Source: Channallabes apus
Taxonomy: Eukaryota > Chordata > Actinopteri > Siluriformes > Clariidae
DNA: 64,000 nucleotides
NCBI GenBank assembly: GCA_030522415.1
Contig: CM060105.1
Location: 14,246,777-14,310,776 of the forward strand
Direction of reading: 5' to 3'
The notes beneath the pieces are model-generated. The model was not told the origin of the DNA and did not search any database. It saw only the letters and a list, made by a program, of their open reading frames with translations. Each line of letters begins with the position of its first letter. Position 1 is the first letter of the stretch. The position numbers and the translations under genes are program-made. Positions 21,623-33,639 of this stretch are shown here, piece after piece.

Positions 21623-24317
21623 CCCACCAGAGAGAGAAGCCATGAACCATTATATCACAGAGTCTCTTGCCACAGGCATCATTCGCCCCTCCTCCTCCCC
21701 CGCAGGCGCTGGGTTTTTCTTTGTCAAAAAAAAAGATAATTCCCTTCGGCCCTGCATTGATTATAGAGGCCTTAACGAAATTACTGTCAAGAACCGTTAC
21801 CCGCTCCCACTCATGACCACAGCCTTTGAACTCCTTCAAGGGGCCAAAGTATTCACCAAGCTGGATCTCAGAAATGCTTACCATCTTGTTCGGATAAGGG
21901 AGGGGGATGAATGGAAGACGGCCTTTAACACCCCTACAGGGCACTACGAGTACCGCGTTGTCCCTTTCGGCCTTACCAATGCCCCGGCAGTGTTTCAGGC
22001 CTTAGTTAATGATGTCCTCAGGGATTTTCTGAACTCTTTTGTTTTCGTCTACCTTGACGATATTTTGATTTTTTCACGTTCTCTCGAAGAGCATAAGAAC
22101 CATGTGCGCCTAGTATTGCGAAGACTCCTTGAGAATAAATTATTCATCAAAGCCGAGAAGTGTGAATTTCATCAGGATTCTATCGCTTTCCTCGGTTTCA
22201 TTATTTCACCATCCATGATCCAGATGGACCCCACCAAGGTAGAAGCTGTCACTGATTGGCCGGCTCCCACTTCCAGACGTGATCTTCAACGGTTTCTGGG
22301 ATTTGCTAATTTTTACCGACGATTCATAAGGAACTACAGCACCATTGCTGCCCCACTCACAACACTAACCTCCTCAAGACTCCGGTTCCAGTGGAACGAA
22401 CAGGCAGAGGAGGCCTTCCAAAGGCTCAAGACCAAATTTACATCGGCCCCTATCCTTACTATCCCGGATCCCTCCATACAATTTGTTGTGGAAGTGGACG
22501 CCTCTGAAACAGGGGTGGGGGCAGTACTGTCTCAGAGAACTCCCAAGGATAACAAGCTGCACCCCTGTTCTTTTTTTTCTCATCGCCTTTCACCCGCTGA
22601 GAGAAATTATGACATTGGAGACCGAGAATTGCTAGCAGTGAAATTAGCCTTAGAGGAGTGGAGACATTGGCTAGAGGGAACTGAACATCCCTTTCTCGTC
22701 TGGACAGACCACAAAAACCTGGAGTATTTGAAAACAGCTAAGAGACTTAACGCCCGACAGGCCAGGTGGTCCTTGTTTTTCTCCAGGTTTAATTTCACCC
22801 TATCTTACCGCCCTGGAGCCAAGAACTCAAAGCCAGATGCTCTGTCCCGGCAGTTTTCCTCGGACCAGGTCTTCTTGCCCCACGAGACCATTCTTCACCC
22901 TCGCTGTTTAGTGGCAGCCACGTTACTACACATTGAGAGACAGGTAAAACAAGCCCATGCCCAAGGTCCTACCCCAAGTAATGTTCCCCAGGGTCGTCTC
23001 TTTGTTCCTGCAACCATGCGCACTCAGGTCCTGGAATGGGGACACAACTCCAAGCTTGCTTGCCACCCCGGGGGCAAACGTACCCAGTTTTTGATCCAAC
23101 AACGTTTCTGGTGGCCCACGTTGAGGGAGGATGTTATCAAGTATGTGGCGGCATGTGACTCCTGTACCAGGAACAAAAGCAGCAATAGGCCCCCGGCAGG
23201 CCTCCTTAGACCACTCCCAGTCCCTCACCGCCCTTGGTCACATATCGCCATCGACTTTGTTACTGGACTACCCAACTCCGGTAACCATACTTGCATCTTA
23301 ACTATCGTCGACCGCTTTTCCAAAGCTGCCCACTTCGTGCCGCTCCCTGGACTCCCTTCTGCCAAACAGACGGCTGAGTTACTCATTCTCCACGTTTTTC
23401 GCCTTCATGGTCTCCCCACGGACATTGTCTCGGATCGAGGTCCACAGTTCACAGCAAGGTTTTGGAGAGCTTTCTGTAAACTCATTGGAGCCACCACAAG
23501 TCTATCCTCAGGCTATCATCCACAGACAAACGGCCAAACCGAGAGAATGAATCAAGAGTTGGAGGCAACACTTCGGTGCATGACCTCTCAGAACCCAACC
23601 TCTTGGAGCAGGTTTCTCCCGTGGGCCGAATACGCCCACAACTCTCTCCCAACTTCCTCCACGGGTTTGTCCCCATTCCACTGCTGCCTGGGCTATCAGC
23701 CACCTTTGTTTCCTTCCCAGGAGGAGGAGGTAACAGTTCCTTCTGCCCAGGCATTTGTCCGCCGGTGCAAAAGAACCTGGCTACAAGCCAGAAGACAACT
23801 CCTCCAATCTGTCAAAAACTATAAGAAACAAGCGGATCGACGTCGCTCCACAGCTCCAAGGTATCACATCGGCCAGAGGGTCATGTTATCCACAAGGGAT
23901 GTTCCCATAAAGACGATCTCTCGTAAACTCTCACCCAGGTTCATCGGACCCTTCACCATAACTAAGATCATCAACCCCTCTTCTGTAAGATTAAGTTTAC
24001 CTTCCACCATGCGTCGCATCAACCCAACCTTTCATATATCCCAAATCAAACGTCTAATTTCCAACCCGCTTTGTCCGCCCACCCGCCAGCCTCCTCCTCC
24101 CCGGATCATAGAGGGTGGTGAGGCATTCACAGCCCGGCGACTCCTCAAGGCCCGTCGCCGAGGGAGAGGCATTCAGTACCTGGTAGATTGGGAGGGTTAT
24201 GGACCTGAGGAGAGAACCTGGGTTCCTGCCAAGTTCATTTTGGACCCCAAATTGTTTACGGACTTTTACAAACGTTTTCCTGAGGCGCCCCGTCCAAACG
24301 CCCAGAGGCGTTCGTAA
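21564..24317 (+). CDS. pol: Pol fragment: RT, RNase H, integrase, chromodomain
   Basis: An open frame of 917 codons beginning inside the deletion junction, so its ATG is incidental and the fragment would not be reached by the gag -1 shift. RT begins near residue 5 ([10 protein letters not shown]) with the catalytic FVYLDD at about 160-165. RNase H is at about 310-430 ([14 protein letters not shown]). The integrase zinc domain HHCC is at about 493-533. The DDE core is at about 563 (IDFVTG), 622 (SDRGPQF) and 659 (NGQTER). A chromodomain (about 850-905; [15 protein letters not shown]) may steer integration to modified histones. The RT, IN and chromodomain regions have no internal stops. The loss is limited to the protease/RT junction. 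Confidence 0.92.
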   Translation: MVVNLLPGTTPPKGRLYSLSPPEREAMNHYITESLATGIIRPSSSPAGAGFFFVKKKDNSLRPCIDYRGLNEITVKNRYPLPLMTTAFELLQGAKVFTKLDLRNAYHLVRIREGDEWKTAFNTPTGHYEYRVVPFGLTNAPAVFQALVNDVLRDFLNSFVFVYLDDILIFSRSLEEHKNHVRLVLRRLLENKLFIKAEKCEFHQDSIAFLGFIISPSMIQMDPTKVEAVTDWPAPTSRRDLQRFLGFANFYRRFIRNYSTIAAPLTTLTSSRLRFQWNEQAEEAFQRLKTKFTSAPILTIPDPSIQFVVEVDASETGVGAVLSQRTPKDNKLHPCSFFSHRLSPAERNYDIGDRELLAVKLALEEWRHWLEGTEHPFLVWTDHKNLEYLKTAKRLNARQARWSLFFSRFNFTLSYRPGAKNSKPDALSRQFSSDQVFLPHETILHPRCLVAATLLHIERQVKQAHAQGPTPSNVPQGRLFVPATMRTQVLEWGHNSKLACHPGGKRTQFLIQQRFWWPTLREDVIKYVAACDSCTRNKSSNRPPAGLLRPLPVPHRPWSHIAIDFVTGLPNSGNHTCILTIVDRFSKAAHFVPLPGLPSAKQTAELLILHVFRLHGLPTDIVSDRGPQFTARFWRAFCKLIGATTSLSSGYHPQTNGQTERMNQELEATLRCMTSQNPTSWSRFLPWAEYAHNSLPTSSTGLSPFHCCLGYQPPLFPSQEEEVTVPSAQAFVRRCKRTWLQARRQLLQSVKNYKKQADRRRSTAPRYHIGQRVMLSTRDVPIKTISRKLSPRFIGPFTITKIINPSSVRLSLPSTMRRINPTFHISQIKRLISNPLCPPTRQPPPPRIIEGGEAFTARRLLKARRRGRGIQYLVDWEGYGPEERTWVPAKFILDPKLFTDFYKRFPEAPRPNAQRRS

Positions 24318-24329
24318 GGGGGGGGGTAC
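24316..24329 (+). promoter_or_regulatory. Polypurine tract before 3' LTR
   Basis: aaggggggggg sits just upstream of the 3' LTR start at 24330 and overlaps the pol stop. It is the expected primer for plus-strand synthesis. Confidence 0.75.
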
Positions 24330-25162
24330 TGTCACGAACTCCTGTCACTCCTCTCGTTTGTTGTTGTTTTTGTTCCCACGCTGTCAGATTTCTCTACTCG
24401 CGGTCACGTTGTCTCTAGACTGTCACGTCTTTTCCCACGCCTTCGTACCGCCCCTCCCACACACACCGGCTCCCCATTCACAAATAATTTCTCCCGACAT
24501 TTAAGGAAGCGCAGCGCGCTTTCTCGCTGCCGAATTATTGCGTGCTCCACAGCCCAGTTTCCTCGCGGTTATTTTTCCTATGATTCATGCGTTTTTTGAC
24601 CAAGTGCTTTGTTTAACGGCTTTCGCTTTTCGCTCGCCCCTACGGATTTGTTTAGACCTGATTTTTGCTTCACGGACATCGACCCACGCCACGCCCCTCG
24701 ACTTCGCTATCGTCTTCCGCTTCGGATTGTTTGACCTGGCCTTGACTGCTCTCACGGACACTGACTCACGCTTCGCCCCTTGACTTCGCGATTGTTTCTC
24801 ACTTCCGGATTCCACATCCTTCGAGACACCAACAGGTGAAACGCCTCTGCTCCTCTCAATCTCTGCATCCACGTCTGTTTTTTCCACTACATAAAGGTAC
24901 CCAGCAGCCATCCTCCACGTCAAGGTGAACTACAGAATCTCACTTCATTAAACGTCAGAGAACCGCTTCAGAGCTGCACCTCTGTCCTCCATTATAGTCC
25001 CGTGTTCATTATACACCTGTATTCCGTGAGAGAGTAACACCAAGCACTACCAACCCTATCTCCTACATTTTCATCATTAAAGCCCTTTTAAGAATATCAT
25101 CCCAGAGTGGTGTCTGCTCTTGGGTCCTATCAGCCTGCCTGACCTCGCACAGCGTCGTGACA
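24330..25162 (+). repeat. 3' LTR
   Basis: 833 bp, the same length as the 5' LTR, with no difference seen on reading. It ends gtgaca followed by the target duplication gggct. Confidence 0.93.
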
Positions 25163-25167
25163 GGGCT
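25163..25167. repeat. LTR element target duplication, right
   Basis: gggct, identical to 19534-19538. Confidence 0.9.
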
Positions 25168-27080
25168 GCATCCAGCCAAGAAAACAAAGATCTACTGTAA
25201 CTTTTCAGATCTAACTAGATCTTGAAATGACTGAAACTGGGTTCAGAACTCTTTAACACATTATTAAAACCTGGAACAATAGTGTTAACATGTGACGAAC
25301 CATCATGAATATTGATCACTTAGTCACTTGAGGCTTTATGTTAAAAAATAAACAGTCAAAAAAAAAAAAAAAAAACAGAGCTACTTCATGTTTAATATTG
25401 AAAGTAAGAGCGTTCCAACACACACAAGGTGATAAGAACTCGCAGGACGGGAACTAAGCAGCTGTGTTGCCATAGTTGCTTCAGTTGCTCTGGTCGAGAC
25501 TCAGCAACGTGATGTGGCAATAAAACGAAGCCAGCTGACGACCTGAATGTACTGAATGACCAGGTTATCACATCTATGGAGGTTTTCTTCCTTTAGGGCA
25601 CGGAGCATATTCCAGGATGCACAGTGTGAAAGAGTGGTTCTGGAAGCTTGAGGAATCATTTTCACGCATGATTTGGCCACCAGATTGTGCTACTAAGGAA
25701 CTGTTCCTCAGTCAGGGGGGGTTGTGTTGTTACTTTCTATTCTATTCTATTCTATTCTAATATCTCCTATTAGTTTAATAGTCTTGCAGACTTTTGAGTT
25801 TAATCAACTCATCATGTGCAGACAGTGTTCTCAGCTTGGTATCTGTTACCTGGGGAGCTGTACAACCGGTGGACACTTCTTTGGTTTGTGTGCTCATGTG
25901 TGTGAAGAGCTACATGTGAAACAGAGTCGATAAACCAGGTGAGATGGATTAATTAACAGCGAGAGCATGGGAGTTATCAGGCGGTAGTACTTAAGCATGA
26001 CAGAAGCAAGATAAAACATGAACAAACTTGCAAGCAGTCTTGTGTAATTAAAAAAGAAAACCCACATGCAATTACGCTTGTATCTTATGTTCCTGAGCTG
26101 TTAGGAGGTCAGTATAAAAGTGTATAAAAACAGGTTAGTATTGCTAATGTAAATTCAACTAAAATGTGAGTTTTTTGTTAATATGTAGTAATGTGTAAGG
26201 CGATTTCATGCAAAAGACATAATGGATAGACCCCTATGAGCATAATTCATAGGGGTCTTACCAAACATCTGCTTAGAGTGACTCAACTGTTACGTCGATT
26301 GCTAAGAGTTTAAAAGCACAAAGAAGCAATAAAAGGATGGAAGTGACAAAGGAAAAGAATGAGGAAAAAAAAGAGAAGAAAAAAAAACCATCAGCAATAA
26401 TCACTATTTCAAATGTTTCATGTTAAAACACTATTCAAGTGTATTCTTTATAAAGCTTGTAGAAGACACACGTCAAATCCATAACATGAAAATGTCCCAT
26501 CCGTAACCCTGGTGTAGTGGTCATATTCATTTGAGTTTCTTTCACGGTACAAGTGAAACACTTCCTGCAGCTGGGTTTAAAGCTCACAGAGTTTGTAAAA
26601 AAACAAAAAAAAACAGTACTCTCTCGTAAAAGCCTGTCTGTTTAATGTCACGTCTATAAAAGTGATAAAATGCTGCATGTTCTCAGCATGTAAATGATTA
26701 TGAGCATTTCGAGGATTTGTTTGTTTTTAGCCGAAGAGATTACATAAAGGTTTATGCTAATGTTTTTTCCTGATCTTAAGCTTGTCCACGCTTTGAGGCT
26801 TTTTGCTTAACAATATAGTCCAAATGTCACACCCGTAATGCGGGAACTGCTTTGTACATTAAAGAAAACAGGCTGGAGCTCGTTTGCTGTATTACTGTTC
26901 TCTGGTATTTTGTGGCATCTTTAAGAGTGAGCTTTGCAACAACAGAGCATTCGCTTTTTGTTGGTTTGTTTCAAATGAAAAATGATTAGGAATTTCTATC
27001 ACATGATGTTCCTGAGCCATGAGTCATGCGGCGTCATAGTCGACATCAGTTCTTATTCTGTGCACATACTGTATGTAATA
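25168..27080. other. Gene desert, nothing coding
   Basis: AT-rich unique sequence with a poly-A tract (about 25358-25375), five tandem copies of tctat near 25736-25758 and a perfect hairpin at 26229-26257. No splice-bounded frame was recognised. Confidence 0.45.
26229..26257. repeat. Perfect 11-bp hairpin
   Basis: The arms gacccctatga and tcataggggtc flank a 7-base loop gcataat. It is isolated in AT-rich DNA, and its function is unknown. Confidence 0.6.
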
Positions 27081-27081
27081 T

Positions 27082-27545
27082 GATAGCATGGTGGTGTAGT
27101 GGTTAGCACAGTGGCTGGGTCAAGGGTTCGATTCCAGACTCTAGTTTACTCTAGTTTTTCCCACAATCCAAAGACTTGTATTTTTCTTTTAAGTAAACAG
27201 AGTCTTGAATTGAGAAGATGAATGAATATTTATGATATTATAATATTGAGCTATGTTATAGCTGGCGCTCAGACACAGCTCAAAGAGCATGTCTCAGCTT
27301 TAGACAATAATGAAGCCTGACTACATGGTTACTGGTCTGAACCAGTTGCCAATCAGGACGTCAAGTCAGTTATTGCAATCGAGACATCGTCTTTACTATG
27401 TGCTTTGTTTCCTTCCACAGTCCCAAATTTGGCGTTCCCAAATTGCCCAAAATGTTTGATTGTGTTCGTGCTCTGCAATAGATTGGCAGCCTGTCTAAGG
27501 ATATACCCCGCCTCATGCCCTTGGTCTCCTGGGGTGGGTGAGAGA
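27082..27545 (+). repeat. Family A repeat, decayed and split
   Basis: The tRNA-like head (gcatggtggtgtagtggtta ... gggttcgattcc) is at 27088-27142. The body pieces (cttccacagtcccaaatttg, gattggcagcctgtctaagg, ctcctggggtggg) are at 27412-27540. About 240 bases of unrelated sequence lie between. Confidence 0.6.
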
Positions 27546-28239
27546 ACATTATAAGCACACTTTTGGTTCCCTTTGTGCCATGAGGCTGGCTCTGGTCCCT
27601 TGCAGTGTGGCTCTATAGGACTTTTGTGTGGCTCTGCAGGTTCTGGTGTCTGGCTCCAGGATGTTAGTGGAGGATACTTTGGATGTTGTCAGGCGAGAGG
27701 CGAGGCTTCCGAGGATCAGACTTGTGCAGTTTGTGCTTTTCTGTGGGATTGGACCAGGCGGTCTTGTCCTTGGTCACCAAGGGCATGGGTAAGCCTTGGG
27801 TGCCCATAATCCTGTCACCAGTTTGCTGGTATATAATTGATAATGAATGATAAGGTGTTCATGTTCAAGTTCTGAAAAATAGCTTGCAGTATGACTCCTC
27901 CCGAAACATCCATCAAATTGCTATCAATAATTTAAACGTGTCAATTTAAAGGGATGGATGTGAGACTGTAGAGCAATAAGGATTGTTTCAGACATGTTCT
28001 GCATCATAATATAATATAATAATAACAAAGAAAAAGAATAAATTGAAGCACTTTATTGAGTCTGTAACACTTTTCTCATTACACTCACCGCAGCATTTTA
28101 CACATGACTGCTGTACGTAGGTACGAGTTTAAATCATGCTGAAAGACCTTTTAAATAAGAAAAAATGCGAGCTCTTTTACACTACTCAATGCACAATTTT
28201 CCTCTCTGTGTCTGAATAACCGGTCTCGAGCAGGGAAGT
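27546..28239. other. Non-coding, origin unclear
   Basis: 27570-27830 is GT-rich (ggctctggtcccttgcagtg, gtctggctccaggatg) and may be an old repeat fragment. 27831-28239 is AT-rich. No gene was seen. Confidence 0.35.
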
Positions 28240-28500
28240 AAAGATTAAATTAAAACAGACTCATTCGAATACACGCTGCTGCTAGTTTGAGGCTCGGCAC
28301 CTTTCCGGCATCACCTTCTCCCTTTCACGAAGACCCTCGGAAACATATCTGATACAATTATGGCATGAAATGGGATGTGATGAGGTGCATGGAATACATT
28401 TTTTCCCCTCGTTTCTCTTTCATAGGTTTTTGCCTGAGGAATGACAAGTGATGTATTTGAAGTTCATTTTTAGTTCCTTTGATAAAAAATAAATTGGCAA
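28240..28500. other. Candidate conserved non-coding element
   Basis: Complex non-repetitive sequence (for example atacaattatggcatgaaat, tgcctgaggaatgacaagtg) in the zfpm2-lrp12 desert. It is not open in any frame for long and is listed as a candidate enhancer only. Confidence 0.25.
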
Positions 28501-28774
28501 AATATGATCTCAGACACCTTTCTGTTTAAAAAAATACACATTTATACACTCTCTCTCTCTCACTCACACACACACACAAATGAGCTCTGTAATTATTCGA
28601 CAACTTTAATTGCTTTAGTTTTATGGTGTCTTTAATACTGAGACTAGAGTATATATAAGAACGTAGACAGAATGTTTTTCAGGGGTTTTAGTTGAAGCTG
28701 CTCTGATGTTCACACTGATGTTGAGTCCATTATGTCCACTATTATATTCATGCTCTGATTACACCGGTTTATAT

Positions 28775-29175
28775 ACAGTGTGGTGTGAAAATGAACTAGG
28801 CAATATTTAATAGTTATAGAATATTGGCGACCTTATGTTCACGCAGGATGGTGCACCACCCCATTCTGCTCTTACTGCATGTGCGTGATTAGAACAGCAC
28901 TTCCCGGGATGTTGGTTGGGACGACGCGGCCCTCATGAATGGCCTCCGAGTCCAGATCTCACTCCACGTGATTTGACTTTTTCTTGTTGGACTAGGCAAA
29001 GGAGAATGATGTGTACAGGACAAAACCTCACATACACTGGAGAACTTGGAGGAACAGATTCAGGAGGTTCTCAGTAATATCCCCAACACCCTCCTTCAGA
29101 ACACTGTACATTCCATCTCTGGTTGTTGGAGGAAACTGGTTGACGCCACTGGTGCTTATGTTGAAATTTAAAGAT
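28775..29175 (+). pseudogene. Decayed mariner/IS630-type transposase
   Basis: Reading forward across frames, about 28838-28990 gives FTQDGAPPHSALTA then FPGCWLGRRGPHEWPP and a PDLTP..D-like block. About 29005-29170 gives VYRTKPHTLENLEEQIQ and a C-terminal VLSNIPNTLLQNTVHS. These are the second catalytic D region (QDGAPPH), the SPDLTP box and the C-terminal region of an IS630/mariner-like transposase. Stops and shifts interrupt it, and the N-terminal half is absent. A cagtgtggtgtgaaaatgaa block near 28777 may be part of an end. Confidence 0.7.
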
Positions 29176-29755
29176 TTGCTTTCATTTTCTTGTTTATCTG
29201 TGCAAAGCAAAAGCACATGTGACCTCCTGAGCAAGGAATTAAAAACCTCAGAAAATTTCAACTGGCTGAGACGTAAATCTTATGCTTGTTGCTAGTTTTT
29301 TGTCTACCAATGGACACTGTGAGATTTCCAAATATTACAGAAGAATCCTCATGTAATCCCTTGATCTCATAGGAAATTGGAACGATATTTGTATTTTCTG
29401 TTTAAAGGAAGATAAAAAGATCTTCCTGGAAAAAACTTTGAAAACTCAACCAAACTCATTGATCCCAACTCAAATTCCACTGAAGCCATAAGTGTTTGAG
29501 CCCCTCAATGGAAAAACCAGTCTAGTTCAAATACAATATCGATAACAGTCAAGAAATCATCAAAAAACCAGGCATCTAATCAGTTGTCCCGAGCTTCCAT
29601 GATATTTACTTCCATAATCTTCCCTCATGTACAGCAATACCAAAGGAAGCATAAACACTGGGAGAAACCAGACATCCTGTCTCTGCCTCACAGGTCACAC
29701 TTGCTAAAGTTCTTGGTTTCAAAAAAAAAAAAAAAACCCAAAACAATAAATTTGT
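29176..29755. other. Non-coding spacer
   Basis: AT-rich sequence with a poly-A tract near 29721-29735. No gene or recognisable repeat. Confidence 0.4.
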
Positions 29756-29759
29756 CATT

Positions 29760-30065
29760 ACACGGTTTGTTGTGGCACGGCTGCAGACGAGCGGCGTGAA
29801 TTATGCACCTCGCCGTTACAGAGAGGAGAGAGTTTTCTGTTTGCTGGATTAATAACTTCATTAAAAGGCTTCAGGCGAAGTGGAAGGGAACAGTGAGGTT
29901 TTGCTCGCTCTCAACGAGCCATGAAATTACTGCACGCTCCCGGAAAATAGTAGCTGATGGAAAGGGAAAGAGCAAGTCCCAGGGGTGCGAAGGAACCCAC
30001 ACTTTTAGTCCACACTCAATACCGATCGCTCTTTCCCTCAAACACAAACAGTTCACTCGGCCTGG
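29760..30065. other. Candidate conserved non-coding element
   Basis: This non-repetitive block contains tctgtttgctggattaataacttcattaaaagg (split motifs: ggattaataac, cattaaaagg) and acgagccatgaaattactgc. Homeodomain-type TAAT cores in GC-balanced sequence contrast with the flanks. Conservation cannot be tested here. Confidence 0.3.
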
Positions 30066-30339
30066 TGCAGAAGTAATGTCAATAATTCAGAGAATGGGAT
30101 GAAATGAAACAATCACATTCTTCACTCATGGAGGAATGACACACTGTTCACATGTGATCATATACGTTTTTCACATCTCATTATATGAACAATATGCGAA
30201 GGTGCAGTTCATTTATTGTGTAATGCCCCGATTATTCTCAGATGTCATGAGGAGACGTGATTACACATGAGGAAGAATTATTAACGTGAGATGTGAAAAT
30301 CATACCTGAAAAATTAAACCACATGGGATTAGTCATACG
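30066..30339. other. Non-coding spacer
   Basis: AT-rich, with repeated variants of cacatgtgatca and tcacatctcatta (30140-30180, 30255-30300). No gene. Confidence 0.35.
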
Positions 30340-30510
30340 TTTTGTGGACACTCATTATGGGCAAGTTGCGAACACCAATAAGCCAAATCTGAATGTTTTT
30401 GGGCTGTGGGAGGAAACCCACCAAGCACGGGGAGAACATGCAAACACCATGCACGAAGAATCGAGGGGGAATCAAACCCGGACCCTGGAGGACTGTGCTA
30501 ACCACTAAAA
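30340..30510 (-). repeat. Family A repeat fragment, - copy
   Basis: It contains gcgaacaccaataagcca, gggctgtgggaggaaaccca, ggggagaacatgcaaacacc and the reversed tRNA-like end cggaccctggaggactgtgc. An aaat microsatellite at about 30508-30539 follows. Confidence 0.75.
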
Positions 30511-30939
30511 TAAATAAATAAATAAATAAATAAATAAATGGGCTATGTGTAAAGAAATCAATCATTTCTTAAGAATCACATGTGAACAATTAGTTGTTCT
30601 TTTTAAAAAAAATATGTGAAAATAAATGAATTGTGTGGGAGAAAAAAAATCTAATGAATAGAAAAAGGTAAAAAGAAAATGACAAAATTAAATGAATCCT
30701 TTTTTTTTTTAATTCAGGTGTAAATAAATTAATTGTTCTTAAACAATCGTGTAAATAAGCAAATCACTTCTAATGAATATGTGTAAATAAATGAATTGTG
30801 TTCAAAGTGACATGTAAATGAACTCATTATTTCAAGGGAATTGTGTGTAAAAGCACCGGCATGTAAATAAATGAAGAATCATATGTGAAACTGTTATGGA
30901 GGAAAATCACATGAATATTACAAAAACATGAAAAAATTA
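30511..30939. repeat. Degenerate aaatgaa/tgtgtaaat tandem region
   Basis: After the aaat run, units resembling tgtgtaaataaatgaatt recur irregularly through 30900 and again at 31290-31530, on both sides of the inserted family A copy. It looks like one decayed minisatellite interrupted by the repeat. Confidence 0.55.
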
Positions 30940-31262
30940 GGGCGGCGCGGTGGTGTAGTGGTTAGCACTGTCGCCTTGCACCTCCAGGGTCTGGGTTCAA
31001 TTCCCTAGCCAGGCTCGATTCCCGTCTCTGTGTGCATGGAGTTTGCATGTTCTCCCCGTGCTTGGTGGGTTTCCTCCGGGTACTCCGGTTTCCTCCCACA
31101 GTCCAAAGATATGCAGATTAGGTGTGTATGTGTGTGTGCCGGATGGATTGGCACCCTGTCCAGGGTGTACCCCGCCTAGTGCCCGAAGTCTCCTGGGATA
31201 GGCTCCAGGTCCCCTGCGACCCTGAACACAGGATTAAGCGGTATAGAAAATGAATGAATGAA
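30940..31262 (+). repeat. Family A repeat, full-length + copy
   Basis: The best-preserved copy in the window. It has the head ggcggcgcggtggtgtagtg, a B-box-like gggttcaattccc, gtggagtttgcatgttctc-like text, gtactccggtttcctcccac, attggcaccctgtccagggt, gtctcctgggataggctcca and a terminal gcggtatagaaaatgaatga. It splits the degenerate aaatgaa array. Confidence 0.88.
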
Positions 31263-31713
31263 AAAATTAAAAACTGCCACAAAAGTAATCAAATCCTGTA
31301 ATAAATGAACTATGAGTTACTTAATTACATGTAAATAAGTGAATCATTTCAAATGAATTATGAATAGATAACTGAATCGTGTGTATTTAAGAGTTAGCAA
31401 ATAAATAAATAATTCCTATTGAAAAGAGAGCGTGCATAAATAATCGAATTGTGTAAAAAAAAAAGAATCACATGTGACTTTGTGAAAAGAAAAAACTTTT
31501 CTAACAAATTATGTGTAAATGAATGAGGCGTTTAAAGAATGACGTATGGCTCAAATGTCGCAGTTGTAAAGTGCTGTGTGGTGAGTCAGGACAGAAGAGT
31601 TCCAAAATTTTATTTTATATTATACTTCAAAATCATGCGTTTTTTTTTTGTTTTTTTTTTAAGAACAGTGATCTATTTCAGTTACACCTGCGCTGTAACA
31701 TGGAATTCATATT

Positions 31714-31757
<44 letters not shown>

Positions 31758-32029
31758 GATATTCAGTATGTTTCTCTCACACGTCATTTCCAGTGCTGAT
31801 TAAGACACGTTATTGACTGTTATGTCAGTGAAGTAAAGTTTGATTAGCATTAGCATTTGCTAATTGATTAAATAAAAGAATATAAATAAAAAACAGCACG
31901 TCTTCTTGGGAGTTGATGTAGCAGTGGAGTACCGCACGCCCTTATTGAGACATCACCTTACGTTTTTTTTTTTTTTTTAAGTCCTCCATTTATCTAGCTA
32001 TTAATGGGAGTTAATTACACGTGTAAAGC
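31263..32029. other. Non-coding, with CA microsatellite
   Basis: It contains the continuation of the aaatgaa array (to about 31530), T-rich runs, a CA run at about 31717-31756 and a T tract near 31964-31979. No gene. Confidence 0.5.
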
Positions 32030-32305
32030 GCCAAACCTGAAAAGAGTCATTAGCGGACTTCTCGCTAGGTCAGACGCAGACGAGGGAGCCTCCTGCGTCT
32101 CTGACCGAGAGCGTAATTAATTCCGACGCCGCATTAAAATTTGTTATGAATTGTTAACTCTGTGTGTAGCCTCATTAATGAAAGCCTCGAGGGGCTGGCC
32201 TGCTAATCATCGCAAACATGGCCGCCTCGCTCACTCCCTCACGGGGAGATCGGCATTCGGGAGGTAATCGCCGAGGACGAGCGACAGCGACAGACATTAA
32301 ACAGA
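32030..32305. other. Candidate conserved non-coding element
   Basis: This block is GC-balanced and non-repetitive, and contains gagcgtaattaattccgacg, cctcattaatgaaagcctcg and tgctaatcatcgcaaacatg. Dense TAATTA-type cores next to CpG-containing text are typical of developmental enhancers. It has no open frame of note. It is the strongest of the candidates on texture alone. Confidence 0.35.
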
Positions 32306-32315
32306 GGACACGCGA

Positions 32316-32348
<33 letters not shown>

Positions 32349-32460
32349 TTTAGCTTCATGATTTGCATCTCAGTAGGCAGCAAGTGTGTGAGATGGAGCG
32401 TGATTAGGCGAGATTTATTTAACGAGAAGATTATTAGAGGTTTCGTGTATTGGCTATAAA

Positions 32461-32493
<33 letters not shown>

Positions 32494-33639
32494 GTCGTAT
32501 ATAAATCTCTACAATTTCATAAAACAATAAAACAACTGTTTCTTTCCAAACACAAAGTCCATTTTCTCAAACTGTCAAATTAGCCAACCGTATATGTGAA
32601 AAAACACAATAAACCAGCAGCCGCTTGTTATTGTAATAACATATGCACCAATCCGTATAATGCTGCAAATTTCACAACATATGAAATACTTTTCAACAAA
32701 TTAATGTCAAATTGTCATGTTGGGGAAAAAAAGAAAACTTTTTCCTCTCTCTTTCCTACAGGTAAAACTTACAGCAGATTGTCATCACATCTGGATTAAA
32801 TAAAGTTGATGAGTGAGAAATCAAACATAATGAAATGAGCCGTGTGGTTCCAGGAAAAATTATTTCTTTCCAAGACTAGCAACTTTTTAAATTATTTTAT
32901 TAAAGATGAGCTATTGTGCACTTTTCGATGCACATGTACAAAGAAAAAAAAAGTAAAAAAAAAATTATATATATATATATGTGTTGCTGTGAACCAGCTA
33001 ACTAGATCACCTTCACTGTGACCTCACATAAGAAGAGCCCCTCCCCCTTTCTTGTTCATCAGAGGAGTAAAACAGGAGTTTGTTGTGGCAGTTAGAGTGT
33101 TTCAGTTAAAGCATGCGCACACACACACACACACACACACTTTTGGGAACCTCTGAGACCTGTGTTAACTTGTTAAAGACATAGTAAAAATAGGGGACCT
33201 TTAAACAAGGACACATCTTTTTTTCTTTTTTTTTTTTTTTATCCATTGGCAGTAAACTCCAGAGTCTGTGCTGCTGAATGACTGCGAGACAAGTTCATTC
33301 TGGACATCGCTTGCTTTGTTACAGCAGTTAAAGCCCTTTGTTTCCTCGTTTTTTATCTATCTTTCTCAGTAATGAAAAAAAAAAAAAACGTTTGTCATGT
33401 TATCTGGAAACCACACACACACAAAAAAAAAAACACAGTATAAGCTCATTTTATCCTGAGGACGTCAACGTTAAGTCTTGCATTTGTGTTTGGGTAATAA
33501 CGCATGATGTGATGCTGTTTATCTATACACGAGTTATGATTAATGCTGTGTGCTGTGCACTTTTTGATTGTACAGAATGTCTCTATATAATCCTCTGCTG
33601 CACTAATGCACTTATCCCCGGGTTTCACTAGCGCTTGAA
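32306..33639. other. Non-coding, microsatellites
   Basis: TG run at about 32318-32347, CT run at about 32461-32493, TA run near 32968-32980, CA run at about 33117-33140 and T tracts at 33219-33240. No gene was recognised; short frames here are chance. Confidence 0.5.

Larger units (their letters stand above)
19539..25162 (+). mobile_element. Tf1/sushi-type Ty3/Gypsy LTR retrotransposon, internally deleted
   Basis: This 5624-bp provirus-like insertion has 833-bp LTRs and a 5-bp target duplication. Its order is LTR, gag, protease remnant, RT-RNase H-integrase-chromodomain, purine tract, LTR. The two LTRs have equal length and I saw no differences, implying recent insertion. The chromodomain and the self-priming layout place it in the chromovirus Tf1/sushi group. 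The coding region is broken. Protease lies in the -1 frame after gag, as expected for a frameshift, but the segment between the protease active site and the RT start is missing and leaves RT in another frame. The copy is therefore probably not autonomous. Confidence 0.93.
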
